Positions 1 to 4,749 of a DNA stretch of 6,542 nucleotides are shown here, one piece after another; the stretch's first letter is position 1; each line of letters starts with the position of its first letter. Below the pieces are notes generated by a model that was not told the DNA's origin, made no database searches, and was given only the letters and a program-made list of their open reading frames with translations. This DNA comes from Alphaproteobacteria bacterium. GTDB taxonomy: Bacteria; Pseudomonadota; Alphaproteobacteria; Rhodobacterales; Rhodobacteraceae. The position numbers and the translations under genes are program-made. The stretch lies in the NCBI GenBank assembly GCA_030830465.1, contig JAURMY010000283.1, positions 1-6,542 on the forward strand, written 5' to 3'.

Positions 1-86
1 CCGAATGCGAGGTCTTCGGCATACCCGTAAAGCGGCGTCAGGGCCGTGGCCCCAGCCAGACACAGGGCTGTAAGTTTCTTGCGCAT
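1..86 (-). CDS. N-terminus of an exported protein (partial, runs off the left edge)
   Basis: Only the first 28 codons, starting at an ATG on the minus strand (86-84), are present. They read as a typical Sec signal peptide: MRKK as the charged n-region, a hydrophobic core rich in Leu and Ala (residues 5-17), then a likely cleavage site after G-Y-A (about residue 23), with the mature protein starting E-D-L-A-F-G. A good Shine-Dalgarno (GGGAG, complement of 93-97) sits 6 bases before the ATG, which supports the start. The product is therefore probably periplasmic, for example a solute-binding protein, but the mature domain lies outside the window and the family cannot be named. It follows the hydrolase gene at 290-1189 on the same strand after a 203-base gap, so it may have its own promoter. 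Confidence 0.75.
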   Translation of the reverse strand, partial: MRKKLTALCLAGATALTPLYGYAEDLAF

Positions 87-289
87 CTTTTTCTCCCTTT
101 TCAGAGCAATCAAGAACAAAGGTCTATTGTGTTGAAACATACGCGGTCCGAAGGTGTTTCGGAATTTGATTGATTCAATTAAAGCAATTGATTTTTTGAA
201 TGCTAAAGCGCGGGCAAAACCCTCCGTTGGCGATCATCTGCGGGCTGAGTTTTAGGCAGGCCCGCAAAGAAACCCGAGGTCAAAATCCG
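87..289 (-). promoter_or_regulatory. AT-rich leader region of the exported-protein gene
   Basis: This 203-base gap separates two leftward genes. The part at 163-200 is strikingly AT-rich for this genome and carries an A-tract on the minus strand plus the inverted repeat TCAATT-5-AATTGA (175-191). A second small inverted repeat, CCGAA-5-TTCGG, lies at 148-162. The composition fits an upstream promoter element for the gene starting at 86, but no convincing -35/-10 pair was found. A GC-rich inverted repeat at 240-265 (GCGGGC/GCCCGC, 14-base loop) could end the hydrolase transcript, but no T-tract follows it. The assignment is inference from position and composition. Confidence 0.25.
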
Positions 290-1189
290 TTAATAAGACG
301 CAAGGTCCTGGCTGATCGAAACGTCACCGGAAAAGCGCGCCTGGATGCGGGCGATATATTGCGGTGCGGTTTCCGGTGTCGCAAGGCCCGGCGGCAGATG
401 GGTGGCGACAACATGTTTCGCACCGGCCTCCGCCGCCAGATCACCCAATTGTTCCGCGCTCAGGTGGTGGCCTTTGATATGTTCGGCAATCTTGGCGAGT
501 GCCCCCTCTGGCGTATTGGGGTTGTTTCGCCGGATGTGTCCCATGGTCAGTTCGGCGTCCATCATTTCGCCGACCAACAGGTCCACCCCTTTTGCCAGGG
601 CCGCGACGGCCTTGCATTCGCCGGTGTCGCCCGTGAACAGAATGCTGCGGTCAGCCAGGTCAAACCGATAGGACAGGGACAGGTATCCAGGCGTTCCGGC
701 CTTGGATTCCGGCCGGTAATGGGTGTTTTCACAATTTGTGACGGTCACGCCTTCCAGTTCGATCCGGTCGCCCGGTACGATTTCGCGCACAACGATAAAA
801 TCGCTGCCTTGCGGCATATCCTGCCCGGCGACGCCAAATCCGATCTCGTTCGGCACCTTGCAGGCCTGAATAAGACCGTCAACAATCGCCTTGATCCCCG
901 GCGGGCCATAAACCGTAAGCGGATTTCGCCGCATCATCATCATGCTGACGCCGATTGCCGCCGACAGGCCGCCGATATGGTCGAAATGGTGATGCGTCAA
1001 AAAGATTTCGTCCACGGCGCGGATGTCAGAACCGGCGCGCGCCAACTGGCCAATGGCCCCATCGCCGCAATCAACCAGTATGGGCCGGTTGCCAGCCATC
1101 AACAAATGTGCGGGCTGCGCGCGCCGAGGATTCTGCAAGGGTCCGCCGGATGTTCCGAGGGTCGTAAAGGTTGAGGGTTTCGGTGTCAT
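290..1189 (-). CDS. Metallo-beta-lactamase-fold hydrolase, RNase Z/AtsA-like
   Basis: The product is a cytoplasmic 299-residue metallo-beta-lactamase-fold enzyme. Near the N-terminus it has the LGTSGGP strand-turn (residues 11-17) and LVDCGDG (38-44), as in the RNase Z/AtsA branch. The metal-binding signature HxHxDH is intact (H66, H68, D70, H71). Further candidate metal ligands are H157 in ENTHY, D188 in FTGDTG and H264 in ATHLPP. The metal-dependent hydrolase fold is therefore secure, but the substrate is unknown. Only about 30 residues separate H157 from D188, leaving little room for the tRNA-binding arm of true RNase Z, so a tRNA-processing role looks unlikely. No signal peptide is seen. 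The frame is open upstream to 1318, but the ATG at 1189 was chosen because AGAGGA lies 7 bases before it and the conserved fold begins shortly after. No functional link to the nitrate genes is apparent. Confidence 0.88.
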   Translation of the reverse strand: MTPKPSTFTTLGTSGGPLQNPRRAQPAHLLMAGNRPILVDCGDGAIGQLARAGSDIRAVDEIFLTHHHFDHIGGLSAAIGVSMMMMRRNPLTVYGPPGIKAIVDGLIQACKVPNEIGFGVAGQDMPQGSDFIVVREIVPGDRIELEGVTVTNCENTHYRPESKAGTPGYLSLSYRFDLADRSILFTGDTGECKAVAALAKGVDLLVGEMMDAELTMGHIRRNNPNTPEGALAKIAEHIKGHHLSAEQLGDLAAEAGAKHVVATHLPPGLATPETAPQYIARIQARFSGDVSISQDLASY

Positions 1190-1196
1190 TTTCGTG

Positions 1197-1202
1197 TCCT
1201 CT
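1197..1202 (-). promoter_or_regulatory. Ribosome binding site fixing the hydrolase start
   Basis: Read on the minus strand this is AGAGGA, 7 bases upstream of the ATG at 1189-1187. It decides between this start and the longer open frame reaching 1318, whose extra 43 residues are rich in Cys, Arg and Pro and do not look like part of the fold. Confidence 0.65.
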
Positions 1203-1592
1203 TGATCATCGCAGCGTGAAAATCTCTGATGCCCGGTGGCAAGTATCATGTCCCAAATCGCCGGAACCGGGCAGTGCACTGGGCGACAACTTGCCCGCAA
1301 TCGGCCACCAACGAACAAATCAAGGCCATGCTATCGCGCGTCCGTCCAGGCATTGAGTCGCCGAATGCTATTGGGCGGCGAAGTATAAAGAAAATTGAAT
1401 TGAGAAATGCCATGCATTCAGCGCAGTGCTTTCGTCACGGCGCGGATATTGTATACCTGCGCTGCTGTCGGGATTTGTGCGGGATGCATCTGTTTTTTCG
1501 TATTGGGCGGCAAATTTCGGCATATCCCCGCTTGTGCCTTTGCCAGAGGGAACCAACCCTCTTATCTTTTGATCAACTAACCGTTATGCTGA

Positions 1593-1610
1593 GGTTTCAG
1601 CTATGAAACC
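1593..1610. promoter_or_regulatory. 18-base palindrome, candidate operator
   Basis: GGTTTCA and TGAAACC form a perfect 7-base inverted repeat around a GCTA centre. It ends 4 bases before a consensus -35 hexamer (1615-1620) and about 75 bases before the ATG at 1686. Its symmetry and place fit a dimeric repressor or activator site. The cognate regulator is unknown, and a chance repeat remains possible. Confidence 0.35.
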
Positions 1611-1614
1611 AACC

Positions 1615-1646
1615 TTGACAGTGGTTAAATTCGCTGACTGCGTAAC
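1615..1646 (+). promoter_or_regulatory. Candidate sigma-70 promoter of the glycine-zipper gene
   Basis: A perfect -35 hexamer TTGACA lies at 1615-1620. The -10 is poor: the best candidate, CGTAAC at 1641-1646, has a 20-base spacer, longer than the usual 17. A weak -10 or activator-dependent promoter is therefore likely if the -35 is real. The leader would be about 35 bases. Confidence 0.35.
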
Positions 1647-1685
1647 CCGTTTTACGATTGCCGACGTTCTAGAAAAGGAAAAGTC

Positions 1686-2318
1686 ATGAAATCCGCCGTA
1701 TCTGTTGCTCTGCTTGTTTCTCTTGCATCGCCGGCGCTGGCCGGATCCTGGGAAACCAAATGTCAAACTGAAACCGTGGCCTATCAACAAAAGGTCAAAG
1801 GCGCCAAGCCCGAGCAGGTTCTGGGCGGCGCGCTGATTGGCGGGGTGATCGGCAAGGCGGCAACCGGCAAGGACAGCGGCGCGGTGGTCGGCGCTATCAT
1901 TGGCGGTGCTGTAGCCAACGAAAACGGCAACAAGACGGTGACCAAATACAAAGACGTTGAAACATGCCGTCAGATTTACACCCCGTCCTATATCAACGAT
2001 GAAGACGGCCTGCGCGAGACGATCCTGAACCTCAACGACGGCGGACATGAAAGCAAAGAGCGTATCATGGACGTTCAGTTCACCATCGGCGTGACCCATG
2101 ACGGGTCCTGGGGGCCGCAGTCCCAGCGGGCGTCGAGGGACTATCTTGACGGCGCGCCGGTTCAAGCCGTGGTAGAAGAGGCAAAGGCCCCGCTTTATTC
2201 CCTGATCGTCAATGATGTCGTGGTGGTCACGTCGCCGGATGTGAACGCGATCGACGACATCCAGAAATCCCTGCTTCAGGCCGGGGTGGAATCGAAAATC
2301 TTCGTCAACATGCAGTGA
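1686..2318 (+). CDS. Secreted glycine-zipper (17 kDa antigen-like) envelope protein
   Basis: The product is a 210-residue exported protein. Residues 1-19 are a Sec signal peptide ending S-P-A-L-A, with cleavage before G20; there is no lipobox Cys, so it is probably not a lipoprotein. Residues 47-76 form a glycine zipper of two short hydrophobic helices (GGALIGGVIGKA, then GAVVGAIIGGAVA), the pattern of the Rickettsia 17 kDa antigen/SlyB-type domain. C26 and C94 are the only cysteines and flank the zipper, so they could form a disulfide. The C-terminal part (about 125-210) is soluble, with beta-strand-like segments. AAGGA 6 bases before the ATG supports the start. Glycine-zipper proteins usually sit in or at the outer membrane, but the exact role here is unknown. 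It converges on the narR-like gene and shows no clear link to nitrate respiration. Confidence 0.8.
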   Translation: MKSAVSVALLVSLASPALAGSWETKCQTETVAYQQKVKGAKPEQVLGGALIGGVIGKAATGKDSGAVVGAIIGGAVANENGNKTVTKYKDVETCRQIYTPSYINDEDGLRETILNLNDGGHESKERIMDVQFTIGVTHDGSWGPQSQRASRDYLDGAPVQAVVEEAKAPLYSLIVNDVVVVTSPDVNAIDDIQKSLLQAGVESKIFVNMQ

Positions 2319-2324
2319 TTGTCG

Positions 2325-2337
2325 CGGGCTTTGCCCG
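2325..2337. terminator. Small hairpin between convergent genes, possible bidirectional terminator
   Basis: CGGGC-TTT-GCCCG forms a 5-base stem in the 21-base gap between the stop of the glycine-zipper gene (2318) and the stop of the regulator (2340). Its position between convergent stops suggests transcript ending on both strands. The stem is short and no real T-tract follows on either side, so its strength is doubtful. Confidence 0.35.
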
Positions 2338-2339
2338 GT

Positions 2340-3029
2340 TCAGCCATCAATCAGGGGATTTGAATTCGCAAGTGCCCGCAGCGCAGGCTCGTCCGTGATC
2401 GTCACGTTCTGGCCGTCCACCATCAGGCCGGCGGAACTGAGATTGGCAAAGGCGCGGGACAGGTTTTCAGGGGTCATTCCCAAGAAGGACGCGATCCGAC
2501 GCTTTTCAATCGGCAGGCTGAAAGACAGGGCACCCCTGTTGTCAATCTGCAATCGCAAGACATAATTCGCCAGACGCTCGGTTGCGGAACGCAGCTTTAG
2601 GTTCTTGGTGTATTTTATCGTCTCGCGGTAACACGACGCCAGTTCCGATACGATGGATTTTGCGAAATCCGCATCTTTTTCAAACACGGCCCGGACATCT
2701 TCGGACGGAATCATGATGATTCTGGATTTGACCAGGGTCCGTCCCGACATCAGATAGGGCCGGTCCTTTATGGTCGCCGCCAGTATGAAGGTCGCGTTTT
2801 CGCGCAGAAATGACAGCGTGGTTTCGCGCCCGTTCCAGTCGCTGAACAGTTCGACGCAGCCATCAACAATGATATGCAAAAAGCCCGCCTGCTCCCCTTC
2901 GGTGATGATCTCGGTATGGGGCGGGAAGTTCTGGATATAGGCGCCCCGGATCAGCGCCGCAAAAGAGGTTTCATTCGTTTCCGCGAACAAAGGATTCGCC
3001 CGAATTTCGTTCAGGTGCCTTGAGACCAT
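2340..3029 (-). CDS. narR: CRP/FNR-family transcription regulator, NarR-like
   Basis: The product is a 229-residue regulator. Residues about 14-115 form the cyclic-nucleotide-type beta-barrel sensor domain (I-I-T-E-G-E-Q-A then I-I-V-D-G-C-V-E-L-F), followed by a dimer helix (about 117-145) and a winged helix-turn-helix (about 150-215). The recognition helix has E188, S191 and R192 in the ExxSR pattern of FNR, which predicts binding to TTGAT-N4-ATCAA sites; such sites lie in the adjacent control region. Only two cysteines exist (C58, C133) and no N-terminal cluster, so it cannot carry the FNR [4Fe-4S] oxygen sensor. Paracoccus NarR, which is also cysteine-cluster-free and responds to nitrate/nitrite, lies next to narK, so NarR is the best name. 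The NO-sensing NnrR/DNR subgroup is the main alternative. The ATG at 3029 has only a weak ribosome binding site (GTGGG region), and no other internal Met is plausible. Confidence 0.8.
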   Translation of the reverse strand: MVSRHLNEIRANPLFAETNETSFAALIRGAYIQNFPPHTEIITEGEQAGFLHIIVDGCVELFSDWNGRETTLSFLRENATFILAATIKDRPYLMSGRTLVKSRIIMIPSEDVRAVFEKDADFAKSIVSELASCYRETIKYTKNLKLRSATERLANYVLRLQIDNRGALSFSLPIEKRRIASFLGMTPENLSRAFANLSSAGLMVDGQNVTITDEPALRALANSNPLIDG

Positions 3030-3055
3030 TGGTCAGACCCACAGGTTGCGTTCAC

Positions 3056-3069
3056 TTGACATTTATCAA
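3056..3069. promoter_or_regulatory. FNR-type box over the narR promoter
   Basis: TTGAC-ATTT-ATCAA matches the FNR/NarR/NnrR consensus TTGAY-N4-ATCAA. It covers the predicted narR -10 and ends 27 bases upstream of the narR ATG, too close for class II activation of narR. Binding here should block RNA polymerase, so repression of narR by NarR itself or by an FNR-type protein is the simplest reading. Confidence 0.6.
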
Positions 3070-3091
3070 GGCCAAGATCGACCAGAGTCAA
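3062..3091 (-). promoter_or_regulatory. Predicted narR core promoter
   Basis: On the minus strand TTGACT (complement of 3086-3091) and GATAAA (complement of 3062-3067) are separated by 18 bases, a good sigma-70-like pair. Transcription would begin near 3055, giving a leader of about 26 bases. The -10 lies inside the FNR-type box at 3056-3069. Confidence 0.45.
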
Positions 3092-3099
3092 TAGCCTCT

Positions 3100-3113
3100 T
3101 TGACGTGAGGCAA
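3100..3113. promoter_or_regulatory. Degenerate FNR-like box in the middle of the control region
   Basis: TTGAC-GTGA-GGCAA has a good left half-site and an imperfect right half. It lies about 51 bases upstream of the predicted narR transcription start and 9 bases beyond the narR -35. It could be a weaker activating or auxiliary site, or a chance match. Confidence 0.3.
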
Positions 3114-3191
3114 CCCAACACAAAAATCTTTTCCATCCGCCATCAGACAATTTTCAATAACATCTTATTTTATCACAGTTTTTTTACTTTT

Positions 3192-3205
3192 TTGATCTGC
3201 ATCAA
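3192..3205 (+). promoter_or_regulatory. FNR-type box activating narK1
   Basis: TTGAT-CTGC-ATCAA is a perfect-core FNR-type palindrome. Its centre (3198.5) is 85 bases upstream of the narK1 ATG. With standard class II geometry (centre at -41.5), transcription would start near 3240, giving a leader of about 44 bases. The -10 near 3228-3234 (GCATATG) is weak, as is usual for activator-dependent promoters. T-tracts of 7 and 6 bases lie immediately upstream (3179-3193). NarR, an FnrP-type protein or both could bind it. Confidence 0.75.
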
Positions 3206-3283
3206 ACCTCGGATGCAGAAACTCCCAGCATATGCAGCCAGATCATACCGCATATCGGTGCGTAAAAATTCTGGAGGCAAGAT

Positions 3284-4696
3284 ATGGAATTGCAGCATAA
3301 GGCCACCCGGCTTTGGGGAAATTTCTTCAATGTCAGAATGGTGCAGATCAGAACCTTTCATATGACCTGGTTCGCGTTTTTTTCCTGCTTTTTCGCGTGG
3401 TTCGGGATTGCGCCGCTGATGGTGGTGGTGCGCGACGAATTGCACCTGACAAAATCCCAGGTCGGCTGGTCGATCATCGCTTCGGTGGCGGTCACGATCC
3501 TGGGCCGTTTCTTTATCGGCTGGCTTTGCGACCGGGTCGGGCCAAGGCTGGCCTATACTTGGCTTTTGATTTTGGGGGCGTTTCCGGTGGCCGGTATCGG
3601 CCTTGCCCATAACTTTGAAACCTTCCTGCTGTTCCGTCTGGCCATCGGCGTCATTGGTGCGTCATTTGTCATCACCCAATATCATACATCGGTGATGTTC
3701 GCGCCCAATGTGGTCGGAACGGCGAACGCCACAAGCGCCGGCTGGGGCAATCTGGGCGGCGGCGTGACGCAATTCGTGATGCCGCTGGTGTTTTCGGTTT
3801 TCGTCGTGGGTTTCGGATTTTCCGACGCGGCCGGGTGGCGCCTGTCCATGGTGGTTGTCGGCATGGTCATCTTTGTGACCGGTATCGCCTATTTCTTCCT
3901 GACCAAGGACGCGCCCGACGGCAACTATGCGGACCTGCGCGAAAAGGGTCTGATGATGGAAAAGAAATCCGTCACAGGCGCCTATTTCAAAGCCATGGCC
4001 GACTATCGGGTCTGGATCCTGTTTCTGACCTATGGCGCCTGCTTTGGTATCGAACTGACGGTCAACAACGTCGCGGCCCTCTATTTCTTTGACTATTTCG
4101 GGCTGAGCATCGTAACGGCCGGTCTGGTCGCGGCGTCCTTCGGCCTGATGAACATCTTTGCCCGCACCCTGGGCGGCATTTTTGGCGATAACTTCGCCTC
4201 GCTTTGGGGGCTGAAGGGCCGGACCTACTTTCTGTTTCTGGCGCTTTTTGGCGAGGGTCTGGCCCTGATGCTGTTCAGCCAGATGGCGGCGCTGTTCCTG
4301 GCGGTGCCGACGCTGATCCTGTTCTCGCTGTTCACCCAAATGTCAGAAGGGGCCACCTATTCCGTCGTGCCTTTCGTCAACAAAAAGGCCCTTGGCGCGG
4401 TGGCCGGGGTTGTGGGTGCCGGCGGCAATGCCGGGGCGGTGGCCGCCGGGTTCCTGTTCAAAGGCTCGCTTGACTGGCACACCGCTTTTCTGGTGCTCGG
4501 CGTTCTTGTCACCGCCGCCTCTTTCCTGGCCTTTCTGGTGCGTTTCTCGCCCGAACAGGAAGAAGAGGAACGGGCCGCCTATGAGGCCGCCAATCTGGAA
4601 ATCCTGCAAGTCCGTGCAGACCGCGCAAACCAGGCGTTGGAAGAGTCGCTGCGGATTGTCGACGACTACAACCGCACCCACGCGACCAAAGCCTGA
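3284..4696 (+). CDS. narK1: NarK1-type nitrate transporter (nitrate/proton symporter)
   Basis: The product is a 470-residue inner-membrane protein of the nitrate/nitrite porter branch of the major facilitator superfamily, with about 12 predicted membrane helices. Helix 2 carries R75 in GRFFIGWLCDRVGPR, and R294 in FARTLGGIFGD is the candidate second substrate arginine. Glycine-rich nitrate-signature-like segments occur at about 150-160 (TSAGWGNLGGG) and 371-390 (GAVAGVVGAGGNAG). By family it should bring nitrate in with protons, starting nitrate respiration before nitrite is available for exchange. After the last helix (about 419) comes a charged tail, EQEEEER and then a probable amphipathic helix to residue 470. 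In Paracoccus this region would join the NarK2 half of a fused protein; here it ends at a normal stop. GGAGG 6 bases before the ATG fixes the start. It is the first gene of the operon and lies 53 bases before narK2. Confidence 0.9.
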   Translation: MELQHKATRLWGNFFNVRMVQIRTFHMTWFAFFSCFFAWFGIAPLMVVVRDELHLTKSQVGWSIIASVAVTILGRFFIGWLCDRVGPRLAYTWLLILGAFPVAGIGLAHNFETFLLFRLAIGVIGASFVITQYHTSVMFAPNVVGTANATSAGWGNLGGGVTQFVMPLVFSVFVVGFGFSDAAGWRLSMVVVGMVIFVTGIAYFFLTKDAPDGNYADLREKGLMMEKKSVTGAYFKAMADYRVWILFLTYGACFGIELTVNNVAALYFFDYFGLSIVTAGLVAASFGLMNIFARTLGGIFGDNFASLWGLKGRTYFLFLALFGEGLALMLFSQMAALFLAVPTLILFSLFTQMSEGATYSVVPFVNKKALGAVAGVVGAGGNAGAVAAGFLFKGSLDWHTAFLVLGVLVTAASFLAFLVRFSPEQEEEERAAYEAANLEILQVRADRANQALEESLRIVDDYNRTHATKA

Positions 4697-4703
4697 AATT
4701 ACC

Positions 4704-4726
4704 GGCGCGCCGCAGACCGGCGCGCC
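4704..4726 (+). repeat. narK1-narK2 intercistronic hairpin
   Basis: GGCGCGCC occurs twice with 7 bases (GCAGACC) between. Since it is its own reverse complement, the copies are both a direct repeat and a perfect 8-base stem. The direct repeat extends to CCGGCGCGCC (4702-4711, 4717-4726). No T-tract follows, and the narK2 ribosome binding site lies 10 bases downstream, so an RNA processing or stability element is more likely than a full terminator. Confidence 0.55.
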
Positions 4727-4736
4727 CTTCCGAGCA

Positions 4737-4742
4737 AAGGAG
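4737..4742 (+). promoter_or_regulatory. Ribosome binding site fixing the TTG start of narK2
   Basis: AAGGAG lies 7 bases upstream of the TTG at 4750. There is no in-frame ATG before codon 52, which is already inside the first membrane helix region, so this site supports translation from TTG. Confidence 0.8.
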
Positions 4743-4749
4743 AAGACCA

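Larger units (their letters stand above)
1190..1685. other. Long intergenic stretch between divergent genes, no convincing gene
   Basis: About 500 bases lie between the leftward hydrolase gene and the rightward glycine-zipper gene. Open frames exist on both strands (for example 1229-1606 plus and 1368-1556 minus), but their translations are rich in Cys, Arg and His, lack domain-like patterning and have no good ribosome binding site. Visible small elements are a 10-base palindrome CAGTGCACTG at 1272-1281, near where the hydrolase promoter should lie, an 8-base inverted repeat CAGCGCAG/CTGCGCTG (1419-1426 and 1457-1464, 30-base loop), and the palindrome plus -35-like element at 1593-1620. It probably holds two divergent promoters. 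A small RNA cannot be excluded, but nothing specific supports one. Confidence 0.5.

Noticed and set aside
175..198. TCAATT-5-AATTGA followed by six T's as a plus-strand terminator
   Set aside because: The stem is short and AT-only in its core, and no plus-strand gene lies upstream to terminate.
200..1174. 324-residue open frame on the plus strand opposite the hydrolase gene
   Set aside because: It is antisense to a well-supported gene with intact metal-binding motifs; long antisense frames are common in GC-rich coding DNA.
1190..1318. Upstream extension of the hydrolase reading frame by 43 residues
   Set aside because: The extension is rich in Cys, Arg and Pro, has no good ribosome binding site at its ATG, and the internal ATG at 1189 has AGAGGA at ideal spacing right before the conserved fold.
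1369..1511. Direct repeat TATTGGGCGGC at 1369-1379 and 1501-1511
   Set aside because: An 11-base repeat is expected by chance several times in a window of this size, and nothing links the two copies to a function.
1229..1606. 125-residue open frame on the plus strand in the long gap
   Set aside because: The translation is Cys/Arg-rich without domain-like pattern, there is no ribosome binding site, and it covers the promoter region of the next gene.
2340..3029. Regulator as an oxygen-sensing FNR with an iron-sulfur cluster
   Set aside because: Only two cysteines are present (C58, C133) and the N-terminal cysteine cluster required for a [4Fe-4S] centre is missing.
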